Notes: a model not told the origin generated them from the letters alone. Shown: positions 15,068 through 27,741, counted from the stretch's first letter. The stretch is DNA of 64,000 bases from Massilia sp. CFBP 13721 (GCF_014842025.1 NZ_JACYUY010000032.1:1-64000), one strand, 5' to 3'. A program made the numbers and translations.

Positions 15068-17380
15068 ATGGATTCGTCATCGGACAAAAAAGAAGAACTG
15101 CGCCAACAACTTCGGACCGCAGCGCTCGAATACCACCAGTTCCCACGTCCGGGCAAGATCAGCGTCACGCCGATCAAGGGCCTGCTGAACCAGCGCGACC
15201 TGGCCCTGGCCTATTCGCCGGGCGTCGCGGCGCCTTGCGAAGAGATCGTCAAGGACCCGGCGGCATCGTACAAATACACGTCGCGCGGCAACCTGGTGGC
15301 CGTGATCTCGAACGGCACCGCCGTGCTCGGCCTGGGCAACATCGGCCCGCTGGCCTCGAAGCCGGTCATGGAAGGCAAGGGCGTCCTCTTCAAGAAGTTC
15401 GCCGCCATCGACGTCTTCGACATCGAGATCGCCGAGAACGATCCGGATAAACTGGTCGACATCATCGCTGCGCTCGAGCCTACCTTCGGTGGCGTCAATC
15501 TGGAAGACATCAAGGCGCCCGAGTGTTTTTATATCGAGCGCAAGCTGCGCGAGCGGATGAAGATCCCGGTTTTCCACGACGACCAGCACGGCACCGCGAT
15601 CATCGTCGGCGCCGCCATCCTCAATGGCTTGAAGGTGGTCAACAAGGACATCAAACACTGCAAGCTGGTCGTCTCCGGCGCCGGCGCGGCGGCCCTGGCC
15701 TGCCTCGACCTGATCGTCGACCTCGGCTTCCCGATCGAGAACATTTTTGTGACCGACCTGGCCGGCGTCGTCTATAAAGGCCGCGCCGAATTGATGGACC
15801 CGGACAAGGAACGCTTCGCGCAGGAGACCGAGCACCGGACCCTGTCGGACATCATCCCCGGCGCCGATATCTTCCTCGGCCTGTCGGCCGGCGGCGTATT
15901 GAAGCCGGAAATGGTCGCGCAGATGGGGCCGAATCCGATCATCCTGGCGCTGGCCAACCCGAACCCGGAAATCCTGCCGGAAGACGCGAAAGCGGTGCGC
16001 GGCGACGTCATCATCGCCACTGGCCGTTCGGACTATCCGAATCAGGTCAACAACGTGCTGTGCTTCCCGTACATCTTCCGCGGCGCCCTCGATTGCGGCG
16101 CGACGACGATCACGCGCGAGATGGAAATCGCCGTCGTGCACGCGATCGCCGACCTGGCGCATGCCGAGCAGTCGGACGTGGTGGCGACCACCTACGGCAT
16201 CAACAACCTGTCGTTCGGCCCGGAATACCTGATCCCGATGCCGTTCGATCCGCGTTTGCTGACCCATATCGCGCCGGCGGTGGCCAAGGCCGCGATGGAA
16301 GGCGGCGTCGCCGCCCGTCCGATCGCCGATCTCGACGCCTATGCCGAAAGCCTGCAGCAGATCGTGTACCGCAGCGGCTCGTTCATGAAGCCCTTGTTCC
16401 AGGTGGCGAAAAGCACCCCGCCGGAACTCAAGCGCATCGTGTATGCCGAAGGCGAGGACGAACGCGTGCTGCGCGCGGTGCAGGTGGTGGTCGACGAGAA
16501 GCTGGCGCGTCCGATCCTGGTCGGCCGCCCGGCCGTGCTGGAGCAGCGCATCGAGAAGTTCGGCCTGCGCCTGAAGCTGGGCGTGCATTTCGACGTCATC
16601 AACCCCGACTTCGACGAGCGCTACCGCGACTACTGGCAGACGTACCACCAGATGGTGATGCGCAAGGGTGTCACCGTGGACATGGCGAAACTGGCGATGC
16701 GCCGCCGCCATACGCTGATCGGCGCGATGATGATCCACAAGGGCGACGCCGACGGCATGATCTGCGGCACCTACGGCACCACCTGGACCCACCTCGACTT
16801 CATCGACAAGGTGCTGGGCAAGCGCGCCGGCGCCAACGTGTATGCGGCGATGAACTTCGTGATCACCGAGGAGCGCCAGATCGCGATGGTCGATACCCAC
16901 GTCAACGACAACCCGAGCGCCGCCGAGCTGGCCGAGATCACGATGATGGCGGCCGAGGAGCTGGAACGTTTCGGCATCGCACCGCGCGTGGCGCTGCTGT
17001 CGCATTCGAACTTCGGCACTTCCGACAGCGAGTCGGCGCAGAAGATGCGCGCCACGCTGGCGCTGGTGCAGCAGAAGGCGCCGCACCTGGAGATCGATGG
17101 CGAGATGCACGGCGACGTCGCGCTCGATTCGAAGCTGCGCGCGAAATTGATGCCGCAATCGACGCTCAAGGGCGACGCCAACCTGGTGGTGATGCCGAAC
17201 ATCGACTCGGCCAACATCGCCTACAACCTGCTCAAGACGGCGGCCGGCAACGGCATCGCGGTCGGACCGGTGCTGCTCGGCTGCGCCAAGCCGGTGCACA
17301 TCCTGACGCCGTCGGCCACGGTGCGCCGCATCGTCAACATGACCGCGCTGTGCGTGGTCGACGCGGTGTCGAACCGCTGA
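15068..17380 (+). CDS. maeB: NADP-dependent malic enzyme with phosphotransacetylase-like C-terminal domain
   Basis: MaeB decarboxylates malate to pyruvate with NADP, supplying NADPH and pyruvate during gluconeogenic growth. The protein has 770 residues, the usual length of the long bacterial form. The N-terminal malic enzyme part shows AYSPGVAAPCEEI, FHDDQHGTA and the nucleotide motif GAGAAALACL. From about residue 440 a PTA-like regulatory domain follows (YAEGEDERVLRA, ending in TPSATVRRIVNM), which in the family senses acetyl-CoA. The start is the ATG preceded by AGGAAGG. A longer reading in the same frame crosses thiL and was rejected. A strong terminator follows, so the gene is probably monocistronic. 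Confidence 0.97.
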   Translation: MDSSSDKKEELRQQLRTAALEYHQFPRPGKISVTPIKGLLNQRDLALAYSPGVAAPCEEIVKDPAASYKYTSRGNLVAVISNGTAVLGLGNIGPLASKPVMEGKGVLFKKFAAIDVFDIEIAENDPDKLVDIIAALEPTFGGVNLEDIKAPECFYIERKLRERMKIPVFHDDQHGTAIIVGAAILNGLKVVNKDIKHCKLVVSGAGAAALACLDLIVDLGFPIENIFVTDLAGVVYKGRAELMDPDKERFAQETEHRTLSDIIPGADIFLGLSAGGVLKPEMVAQMGPNPIILALANPNPEILPEDAKAVRGDVIIATGRSDYPNQVNNVLCFPYIFRGALDCGATTITREMEIAVVHAIADLAHAEQSDVVATTYGINNLSFGPEYLIPMPFDPRLLTHIAPAVAKAAMEGGVAARPIADLDAYAESLQQIVYRSGSFMKPLFQVAKSTPPELKRIVYAEGEDERVLRAVQVVVDEKLARPILVGRPAVLEQRIEKFGLRLKLGVHFDVINPDFDERYRDYWQTYHQMVMRKGVTVDMAKLAMRRRHTLIGAMMIHKGDADGMICGTYGTTWTHLDFIDKVLGKRAGANVYAAMNFVITEERQIAMVDTHVNDNPSAAELAEITMMAAEELERFGIAPRVALLSHSNFGTSDSESAQKMRATLALVQQKAPHLEIDGEMHGDVALDSKLRAKLMPQSTLKGDANLVVMPNIDSANIAYNLLKTAAGNGIAVGPVLLGCAKPVHILTPSATVRRIVNMTALCVVDAVSNR

Positions 17381-17440
17381 TCTGCATGACGATCGGGCTG
17401 CTAAAAGTTCAGTCCGATTCGTCGATTATTGAGTGGACTC

Positions 17441-17467
17441 ACAGGCGAGCGTGCTCGCCTGTTTTTT
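17441..17467 (+). terminator. Rho-independent terminator of maeB
   Basis: ACAGGCGAGC and GCTCGCCTGT form a stem around GT, followed by six T. It lies about 60 bases after the maeB stop. The remaining gap up to 17648 is AT-rich and presumably holds the gmd promoter; no other gene was seen. Confidence 0.9.
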
Positions 17468-17648
17468 CGTGTCCAAACAAGTAACAATCCGTAAGCGTCT
17501 TCCGCCGGAGCGTCATCCCGGCGAATAATGTGTGTAATTTGCTCATTTTTCCTACTCTGTATCGCTTTGCCTGGCCAAAGTCCGCCGTAACAATGTAAGG
17601 TTGTCTGGTCAATATTTGTATGTACGAAACTCATCGAGAATACAAATT

Positions 17649-18695
17649 ATGCAAAAAACAACTAAAAGAGCCGTCATCACTGGGATTACCGGGCAGGATG
17701 GTTCCTATCTTGCTCAACTGTTGCTGGAAAAGGGTTATCACGTCACGGGCACGTTCCGCCGCGCCAGTTCCACCAATTTCTGGCGTATCGAGGAACTGGG
17801 CATCCAGGCCCACCCGAACCTGGCCCTGGTCGAGTACGACCTGACCGACCTGGCGTCGAGCCTGCGCCTGATCCAGAATGCGGAACCCGACGAGGTGTAC
17901 AACCTGGCGGCGCAAAGTTTCGTCGGCGTATCCTTCGACCAGCCGCTGACGACCGCATCGATCACCGGCCTGGGCGCCGTGCACCTGCTCGAGGCGATCC
18001 GCCTGGTTAACCCGAAGGTCCGTTTCTACCAGGCGTCGACCTCGGAAATGTTCGGCAAGGTGCAGGCCATCCCGCAGGCCGAGGACACGCCGTTCTACCC
18101 GCGCAGCCCGTATGGCGTGGCCAAGCTGTACGCGCACTGGATGACGATCAATTATCGCGAGAGCTACGGCATCTTCGGTTCCCTGGGCATCCTGTTCAAC
18201 CACGAGTCGCCGCTGCGCGGCCGCGAGTTTGTCACGCGCAAGATCACCGATGCGGTCGCCAAGATCGTCCAGAACAAGCTCAACCTGCTCGAATTGGGCA
18301 ACCTCGACGCCAAGCGCGACTGGGGCTTTGCCAAGGAATACGTCGACGGCATGTGGCGCATGCTGCAGGTCGACCAGCCCGGCACCTACGTGCTGGCCAC
18401 CAACCGCACCGAGACCGTGCGCGATTTCGTCACGATGGCCTTCCGGGCCGTCGACGTCGCAGTCGAATGGAGCGGCAGCGGCGAGAACGAAACGGGACGC
18501 TGCGCCCGCAGCGGCCAGATCCTGGTACGCACCGTGCCGAAGTTCTACCGTCCGGCCGAAGTCGACCTGCTGATCGGCAATCCGGAGAAGGCGAAGCGCG
18601 AGCTGGGCTGGGAACCGAAGACGACGCTCGAGGAGCTGTGCCAGATGATGGTCGAGGCCGACCTGCGCCGTAACGCCCGGGGTTTTTCTTTCTGA
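17649..18695 (+). CDS. gmd: GDP-mannose 4,6-dehydratase
   Basis: Gmd converts GDP-D-mannose to GDP-4-keto-6-deoxy-D-mannose, the branch point to GDP-rhamnose, GDP-fucose and related sugars. The 348 residues carry the NAD(P) motif TGITGQDGSYLAQLL near the N-terminus, the catalytic ASTSEMFG segment, the YxxxK pair in SPYGVAKLYAHW, and the family-typical FNHESPLRGREFVTRKI. The start is the ATG before QKTTKRAV, in agreement with homologues; its ribosome site is weak. The next gene begins one base after the stop, so the two are coupled and consecutive in the pathway. Confidence 0.96.
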   Translation: MQKTTKRAVITGITGQDGSYLAQLLLEKGYHVTGTFRRASSTNFWRIEELGIQAHPNLALVEYDLTDLASSLRLIQNAEPDEVYNLAAQSFVGVSFDQPLTTASITGLGAVHLLEAIRLVNPKVRFYQASTSEMFGKVQAIPQAEDTPFYPRSPYGVAKLYAHWMTINYRESYGIFGSLGILFNHESPLRGREFVTRKITDAVAKIVQNKLNLLELGNLDAKRDWGFAKEYVDGMWRMLQVDQPGTYVLATNRTETVRDFVTMAFRAVDVAVEWSGSGENETGRCARSGQILVRTVPKFYRPAEVDLLIGNPEKAKRELGWEPKTTLEELCQMMVEADLRRNARGFSF

Positions 18696-18696
18696 C

Positions 18697-19683
18697 ATGG
18701 GCGGCACGATGCTCGCTTCCAAGTCCGACCTGAATCCTGGCTCAGGGGCCGATCCACACACCGACCTCCAGCTTGAAACCGACCTGCGCGAAGGCGAGGG
18801 CAAGCGCGCCCTGGTCACCGGCCTGCGCGGCTTCACCGGTTATTACGTGGCGCGCGAGCTGGCGGCGGCCGGGTACCGAGTATTCGGCACTGTCAGGCCG
18901 GGCAACGATCTCGGTACCGATGTGCTGGCGGTCGACCTGTGCGACCGCGCGGCCGTCGGCGCCATGGTCGAACAGGTGCAGCCGGACGTCGTGGTGCACC
19001 TGGCCGGCATTGCCTTCGTCGCCCACACCGACGCCGAACAGATCTACCGCGTCAACGTGGTCGGCACCCGCAACCTGCTCGAAGCGCTGGCAGGCGCACG
19101 CCACAAGGCCTCGAGCGTGCAGCTGGCCTCGTCGGCGAATATCTACGGCAACGCCGACGTCGCCGTCATCGACGAAAACGTGGCGCCGGCGCCGGCCAAC
19201 GATTACGCCGTCAGCAAGCTGGCCATGGAATACATGGCGCGCCTGTGGATGGACAAGTTGCCGATAGTTATCGTGCGTCCATTCAACTATACCGGCCAAG
19301 GGCAGAGCGACAATTTTCTGTTGGCAAAGATCGTCGCGCATTTTCGCCGCCGCGAACGCAGCATCGAACTGGGCAACCTGGCGATCTCGCGCGACTTTTC
19401 CGACGTACGCATGGTGGCGCGCAGCTACCGCAGGCTCCTCGCGGCGGCGCCACGCGGCGAGGCTTTCAACATCTGTTCAGGGCGCAGCAATTCGCTGGCC
19501 GAGGTCATCGACCTGGCTTCCGGGATTGCCGGCTACCGCATCGAGGTGCAGGTCAATCCCGCGTTCGTGCGCGCCAACGATGTCCTGACGCTGTCGGGCA
19601 GCAATGCGAAACTGGCCGGGGTGATCGGGCCGCTCGACCCGCCCCCTCTGGCAGAGACCTTGCGCTGGATGCTGCAGGGCTAG
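18697..19683 (+). CDS. rmd: GDP-4-keto-6-deoxy-D-mannose reductase (NAD-dependent epimerase/dehydratase family)
   Basis: This 328-residue short-chain dehydrogenase/epimerase-fold protein probably reduces the Gmd product to GDP-D-rhamnose. After a roughly 35-residue leader, the nucleotide motif TGLRGFTGYY appears, followed by HLAGIAFVAHTDA, SSANIYG, the catalytic YxxxK in NDYAVSKLAMEY, and the Rmd-like RPFNYTGQGQSDNF, LAISRDFSDV and FNICSG. It follows gmd with one base between them. A different C4 reductase or epimerase cannot be excluded from sequence alone, but Rmd-like segments throughout make it the best call. The N-terminal 35 residues are low in conservation, so a later start is possible. 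Confidence 0.85.
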   Translation: MGGTMLASKSDLNPGSGADPHTDLQLETDLREGEGKRALVTGLRGFTGYYVARELAAAGYRVFGTVRPGNDLGTDVLAVDLCDRAAVGAMVEQVQPDVVVHLAGIAFVAHTDAEQIYRVNVVGTRNLLEALAGARHKASSVQLASSANIYGNADVAVIDENVAPAPANDYAVSKLAMEYMARLWMDKLPIVIVRPFNYTGQGQSDNFLLAKIVAHFRRRERSIELGNLAISRDFSDVRMVARSYRRLLAAAPRGEAFNICSGRSNSLAEVIDLASGIAGYRIEVQVNPAFVRANDVLTLSGSNAKLAGVIGPLDPPPLAETLRWMLQG

Positions 19684-19709
19684 ACGCCCGTAACCCTGGA
19701 AGGTTGACC

Positions 19710-20960
19710 ATGGACAGTTCAGTGTCCGAATGCATCAGGCCCAGAGCGACGACGACGCTGCGGGCGCGGACCTGTTCTTTTCCGATCGCACCTATGCGCG
19801 TTCTTCACTTTTACAAAACCTATTTCCCTGACAGCATCGGCGGTATCGAACAAGTCATCCGCCAGCTGTGCGTCGGCACCGGCCGCCTCGGGGTGACCAA
19901 CACGGTGCTGTCGCTCTCGCGCGAGAAGAACCTGGCGCCGATCGTCTTCGACGGCCATACCGTGCAGCGCGTGCCGCTCGATTTCGAATTTGCCTCGAAC
20001 GGCTGCTCGCTGGCCTCGCTCGGCGCGCTGGCGCGCCTGGCGGCGCAGGCCGACGTCGTGCATTACCACTTCCCGTGGCCGTTCATGGACCTGGCCCACT
20101 TCCTGGCGCGCGTGAACAAGCCGACGGTGGTGAGCTATCACTCCGACATCGTGCGCCAGAAAAAACTGTTGCGCCTGTACCAGCCGCTCAGGCAGCGTTT
20201 CCTGGGCAGCGTCGACGCCATCGTCGCGGCCTCGCCGAATTACCTGGCGTCGTCGGCGGTACTGGAACGCTACGCCGACAAGACCCGCGTCATCACCTAC
20301 GGCCTCGACCAGTCCACCTATCCGCAGCCCGATCCGGCACGGATGGCGCACTGGCGCGAGCGGCTCGGCCCGAAGTTCTTCCTGTTCGTCGGCGTGCTGC
20401 GCTATTACAAGGGCCTGCACGTGCTGCTCGAGGCGGTGAAAGACACTGGCTATCCGGTCGTCATCGCCGGCACGGGGCCGGAAGAAGCGGCCCTGAAGGT
20501 ACAAGCCGCACGCCTGGGATTGAAGAACGTACTGTTTACCGGCGCCGTCAGCGACGACGACAAGGTTGCCCTGCTGAGCCTGTGCTACGCGATGGCTTTC
20601 CCCTCGCACCTGCGCTCGGAAGCCTTCGGCATTTCACTGCTGGAAGGAGCGATGTTCGGCAAAGCGATGATCTCGTGCGAGATCGGCAGCGGCACCACCT
20701 ACATCAACATCGATGGCAAGACCGGGCTGGTGACGCCGCCGGACGACGCGCCGGCGCTGCGCGCCGCCATGCGCACGCTGTGGGAGAATCCGGCGCTGGC
20801 GCGCGCCATGGGGGCGCGTGCCGCGGCCCGCTTCCGGACGGTGTTTACGGCCGGGCAGATGGCGGCCGGTTACACGGCGCTCTACCGCGAAGTCATCGCG
20901 CGCCATGCGGCGCAGCCGGCGCTCGCCCCGCTGGGCGCCCATCCGGCCAAGCCGGAATAG
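19710..20960 (+). CDS. GT4-family glycosyltransferase
   Basis: This cytoplasmic GT-B glycosyltransferase probably adds a deoxyhexose made by the two preceding genes to a surface glycan. Visible features are the N-terminal KTYFPDSIGGIEQVI loop for the acceptor, VVHYHFPWPF, and the C-terminal donor site with FLFVGVLRYYKGLHVLLEA, GTGPEE and the EAFGISLLEGAMFG signature that carries the family glutamates. Two starts compete: ATG at 19710 has GGAAGG six bases upstream and gives 416 residues, whereas ATG at 19794 lacks a ribosome site but begins MRVLHFYKTYFPD as homologues do (388 residues). It lies 26 bases after rmd and ends 21 bases from the convergent HD-GYP gene. Confidence 0.88.
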   Translation: MDSSVSECIRPRATTTLRARTCSFPIAPMRVLHFYKTYFPDSIGGIEQVIRQLCVGTGRLGVTNTVLSLSREKNLAPIVFDGHTVQRVPLDFEFASNGCSLASLGALARLAAQADVVHYHFPWPFMDLAHFLARVNKPTVVSYHSDIVRQKKLLRLYQPLRQRFLGSVDAIVAASPNYLASSAVLERYADKTRVITYGLDQSTYPQPDPARMAHWRERLGPKFFLFVGVLRYYKGLHVLLEAVKDTGYPVVIAGTGPEEAALKVQAARLGLKNVLFTGAVSDDDKVALLSLCYAMAFPSHLRSEAFGISLLEGAMFGKAMISCEIGSGTTYINIDGKTGLVTPPDDAPALRAAMRTLWENPALARAMGARAAARFRTVFTAGQMAAGYTALYREVIARHAAQPALAPLGAHPAKPE

Positions 20961-20981
20961 CCGGCGCACTGGCCACGACCC

Positions 20982-21976
20982 TTACGCCGCTTCGGCCCAG
21001 CGCTCGCGCACGGCGCGGATCGCCGGCAACTGGCCGACGAACAGGTCGATCAGCGCCGGGTCGAAATGCTTGCCCTTCTGCTGCACCATGTGCGCGACCG
21101 CTTCCTCTTCGGTCCAGGCGCGTTTGTACGGGCGCACCGAGGTCAGGGCGTCGAACACGTCGGCAATGGCGACGATGCGGCCGGTGAGCGGGATCGCATC
21201 GCCGGCCAGGCCGTTCGGATAGCCACTGCCGTCGTATTTTTCGTGGTGGGTCAGCGCAATCTGGTGCGCCAGCCGCAGCATGCCGTCGCCGTGTTCGCCG
21301 ATGATCTCGGCGCCGATCGTCGCATGGCTCTGCATCACCTTCCATTCGTCGGCATCGAGCGGTCCGGCCTTTTGCAGGATGCGGTCGGGGATGCCGATCT
21401 TGCCGACGTCGTGCATGGGCGCGGCGTGCAGCAGGTCGTCGGCTTCCTGTTCCGTCATCCCGGCGGCCAGGCCGAGAAGGCGCGCGAAATGGCTCATGCG
21501 GATCACGTGCAGGCCGGTCTCGTTGTCCTTGTACTCGGCCGCCAGGCCGAGGCGCTGGACGATCGCCAGGCGCGAGGCTTTCAGTTCCTCCATCCGCACC
21601 AGCGACAGGTGGGTACGCACGCGCGCGCGCACCACCGGCGGGCTGATCGGCTTGGTGATGTAGTCGACCGCGCCGGCGTCGAAACCCTCGAGTTCATCGG
21701 CGGTGTCGGACAGCGCCGTCACGAACACCACCGGAATCGGCGCGGTGAACGGGTTGGCTTTCAGGGCCGCGCACACTTCGTAGCCGCTCATGCCCGGCAT
21801 CATCACGTCGAGCAGCACCAGGTCGGGGCGTTCCTTGTTCGCCAGTTCGAGCGCGCGGGCGCCGTCCTTTGCGAACAGCAGGCGGTAGTGGTCTTGCAGG
21901 ATCTGGCGCAGCAGTTGCAGGTTGCTCGCTTCGTCGTCGACCGCCAGGATCAGCGGCTTGTTACTGGTAGTGCTCA

Positions 21977-21977
<1 letters not shown>
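20982..21977 (-). CDS. HD-GYP response regulator (probable c-di-GMP phosphodiesterase)
   Basis: This 331-residue two-domain protein has a receiver (D57 in LLDVMMPGMSG, K109 in TKPIS) and an HD-GYP phosphodiesterase domain. The metal and catalytic residues are visible in MHDVGKIGIPD (HD at 189-190) and HHEKYDGSGYPNG (244-256). Proteins of this type hydrolyse c-di-GMP when phosphorylated, affecting motility, biofilm and extracellular products. Its ATG shares one base with the stop of the upstream MHYT kinase (TAATG), so the kinase is the likely phosphodonor. The stop is 21 bases from the convergent glycosyltransferase stop. Confidence 0.94.
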
Positions 21978-25360
<3,383 letters not shown>

Positions 25361-25418
25361 GGGGGTTTTCGGCAGAAGAGGGCGCCCGGGGCGGGCGGCG
25401 TCATCGCCAGTATGACAT

Positions 25419-25432
25419 TTTCCGTACGGAAA
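25419..25432. promoter_or_regulatory. Perfect 14-bp palindrome upstream of the MHYT kinase operon
   Basis: TTTCCGTACGGAAA lies 59 bases before the kinase start codon, in the gap between the kinase and the next gene upstream (25361-25559). It is perfectly symmetric and is followed by the partial repeat CTTTCCG. An operator role is inferred. Nothing else is seen in this gap. Confidence 0.4.
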
Positions 25433-25559
25433 GTCTTTCCGATATTACTGATTTGCTGACTTTCGGCGAATTTGTCGCGCAGCTGCCACCATCCGGATAA
25501 GCACAGGCTGCCCGGGGGGGCGCGCGTTGCACGCGCCGCCGGTGAAAGGACGTAGCCGG

Positions 25560-26315
25560 CTAGTCGGCCAATAGCGGCTGCCAGTCCCTGAACCAGTCAC
25601 TGGCCTGCGGTTCCCACGGAAATACACCCGTCGTACTCGGGAAAATGATTTGCCAGGCACGAAAGTCCGCTTCCTTGTACAGCCACGATGTCCAGCCCAT
25701 GTATTCTTTGCGCCTGGCGTCGGAAACCTCGCCGATCAGGCATTCGAAGCCGCCGCCAAGCAAGTCGGCAACGCGGGTTCCGGGCGCCATCACGGTTCCC
25801 GCCTGCATCTGTTCGTAGCAGGCATTGATCGCCGCTTGCCCGACTTCGGCGCGCAGCCCGACCACGATCAGTTCGGGCATGCCCAACGATTGTTCGATGC
25901 CGAGCGAATAGGAAAAGGGTGGCGATTCCTCGGTTGCGCTGACATTGATGATGTGCAGGCCGTAGGCCGCAATATCGGATAGCGCCTTCTCTTCGCGCGG
26001 ATCGGCTTCAGGCGGTTTTTCCCAACGTTCCCATTGCGCGCCGACATGCGGCCGGAAGGCGCCCCAGCCGCGCGGCAAATCGCTGATTTCCGCCAGCGTG
26101 CTGTCGCGTTCGTAGACGCATCCCAGGCAAAGCAGCACGCCATCGCCGGGCTCCTCGGTCGTCGCATCGAGGAACTGCCAGTTGCCATCCCAATCGTGTG
26201 CAACCTGCAAGATCGGAAAGCGCTGGTGGACAACTTTCGAGGTCGAATACGTCAGGACATCGACGGCATCGGAAAACGGCCAGTTTGGGAAAGAATGGGT
26301 ATGTGTTGTCGTCAA
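25560..26315 (-). CDS. DUF4262 domain protein with an N-terminal extension
   Basis: This 251-residue soluble protein has no signal peptide. The C-terminal part from about residue 115 (YGLHIINVSATEE, FSYSLGIEQSLGMPELIVVG, and a WQIIFPS stretch near the end) matches the DUF4262 family, of unknown function. The first 100 residues are rich in W and D (AHDWDGNWQFLD, LPRGWGAFRPHVG). They resemble a separate small domain often found in uncharacterised bacterial proteins; I cannot name it with certainty. The only long in-frame start is a TTG at 26315 with a weak TGGA upstream, so the N-terminus is uncertain. The gene stands alone, and no toxin or partner gene is next to it. Confidence 0.7.
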   Translation of the reverse strand: MTTTHTHSFPNWPFSDAVDVLTYSTSKVVHQRFPILQVAHDWDGNWQFLDATTEEPGDGVLLCLGCVYERDSTLAEISDLPRGWGAFRPHVGAQWERWEKPPEADPREEKALSDIAAYGLHIINVSATEESPPFSYSLGIEQSLGMPELIVVGLRAEVGQAAINACYEQMQAGTVMAPGTRVADLLGGGFECLIGEVSDARRKEYMGWTSWLYKEADFRAWQIIFPSTTGVFPWEPQASDWFRDWQPLLAD

Positions 26316-26546
26316 AACTGTTCCAGTATCAGTTTAATGATGTGTCCGTGCGCACACTATAAAGTGTGCTGCACGGAATCGGCATGGTCTTTTTTATAAA
26401 ACTGGATGCGGGCGAAACGACTGCCTTGCCCAGCGCCTGGTAGCGTGGCGCGCTACCGCGACGCCCGCCTGGCAGCACTTTATTGTCCGCTGTTGCCGGG
26501 CAATACAGGGTTTGACAGGATGCGCCTGTCCAATCACGGAGGTCCC

Positions 26547-26951
26547 ATGAAACGCATCCCTTTCGCTTCCCTGCTCAGCCTTGCGCTTGCCTGCGGCGGT
26601 GCACACGCGGCTGGCGGACCGTCGACGCCATCGCAGGCCAGCGCCAACCTCTCCGGCGTCGTCGTCATCGGCTCGATCCTGACGGTGGCAGCCGCCGGCA
26701 GCGTGGTCGTCGCCAGCGCGCGCACGGTGGGCGACGGGCTCGAGGTCGTGCTGGAAGGCGCGGCCGACGCCAGCCGCGCCACGGTCCGCTTGTCGAGCGC
26801 GGCCGTCGGCGGCTTGTCGATCGCCACCGGCACCGTGCTGGAAGTCGTCACTGTTTCCACCGGCCAGGTACTGGTCATGTCGGGCCGGGCCATCGCCTTC
26901 CTGCCGAACGAGGCGGGTAAAGGATTGCTGCACCATGCGCGGGCGATCTGA
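26547..26951 (+). CDS. Small exported hypothetical protein, partner of DUF2145 gene
   Basis: This 134-residue protein has a clear signal peptide (MKRIPFASLLSLALACGGAHA) and a mature part almost wholly made of small and beta-branched residues (G, A, S, V, T), with a long hydrophobic stretch at about residues 36-60. No cysteines or catalytic motifs are visible after the signal. The ATG has GGAGG five bases upstream. The stop is one base from the start of the DUF2145 gene, so the two are co-translated and presumably work together at the cell envelope. I do not recognise a function. Confidence 0.75.
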   Translation: MKRIPFASLLSLALACGGAHAAGGPSTPSQASANLSGVVVIGSILTVAAAGSVVVASARTVGDGLEVVLEGAADASRATVRLSSAAVGGLSIATGTVLEVVTVSTGQVLVMSGRAIAFLPNEAGKGLLHHARAI

Positions 26952-26952
26952 G

Positions 26953-27741
26953 ATGCGACGGCTGCTGCCGACGCTGTTGTCGGTGCTGCTGTTGGCCTGT
27001 GCCCCGGCGGCCTACGCAGGCCAGGCCTGCGCCGACAAGCCGCTGACGCCGAACGAGGTCATCCGCTCGATGGAGCTGGCGCGGCAAACCGTGCAGGCGC
27101 TCGACGCCAGCGGCGCGCGCGTGGCGCTGGTGTCGCGCGCCGGCCAGGACTTGAGCCGCTACGGCCTGCGCTATTCGCACATGGGCATCGCCGTGCGCGA
27201 CCATCCACGCGGGGGCTGGACGGTCGTGCATGAACTCAACGATTGCGGCACGGACGCGTCGGGCCTCTACTACGAGGGCATGGGCAATTTTTTCCTGACC
27301 GATTTGCACCGCTTCGAGGCGCAATTAATCATTCCCGGCAACGCCCTGCAGGAACGGCTGGCCGCATTGTTCACCACGCGCACGCCCCTGCGCCTGCACG
27401 AGGCGCGCTACAACATGGTGGCCTACGTATATTCGACGCGGTACCAGAACTCGAATCAGTGGGTGCTGGAAAACGTCGCTGCCGCCAGTGCACCGCCGGG
27501 TGAAGTAGCGACCAGGGAAGAGGCGCAAGCCTGGCTGAAAGGCATGCGCTTCCAGCCGCCCACGCTCGCCATTTCCGCTTCGACGCGCCTGGGCGGACGC
27601 ATGTTCCGCGCGAACGTGGCGTTCGACGACCATCCGTTCGACCGGAGGATGGCGGGGCAGATCGATACCGTGACGACGGATGCGGTAAGGCAGCTGGTGC
27701 GGGCGGTTGATGGGGAGATGAAGACGCTGGTGGTGGATTAA
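26953..27741 (+). CDS. DUF2145 family exported protein
   Basis: This 262-residue protein has a signal peptide ending near AYAG. The mature sequence shows the DUF2145 pattern: conserved RYSHMGIAVRDH, WTVVHELNDCG, YYEGMGNFFLTDL, ARYNMVAYVYSTRYQNSNQW. The combination of a cysteine (in NDCG), several histidines and an asparagine-rich QNSNQW is suggestive of a peptidase- or hydrolase-like site, but the family has no assigned activity. It starts one base after the preceding exported protein and ends in a strong bidirectional terminator. An alternative ATG at 26935 would overlap the preceding gene. Confidence 0.82.
   Translation: MRRLLPTLLSVLLLACAPAAYAGQACADKPLTPNEVIRSMELARQTVQALDASGARVALVSRAGQDLSRYGLRYSHMGIAVRDHPRGGWTVVHELNDCGTDASGLYYEGMGNFFLTDLHRFEAQLIIPGNALQERLAALFTTRTPLRLHEARYNMVAYVYSTRYQNSNQWVLENVAAASAPPGEVATREEAQAWLKGMRFQPPTLAISASTRLGGRMFRANVAFDDHPFDRRMAGQIDTVTTDAVRQLVRAVDGEMKTLVVD

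Noticed and set aside
15077..17299. A 740-codon minus-strand frame opposite maeB
   Set aside because: It is rich in H, R, D and Q with no fold or motif, and is antisense to a certain gene.
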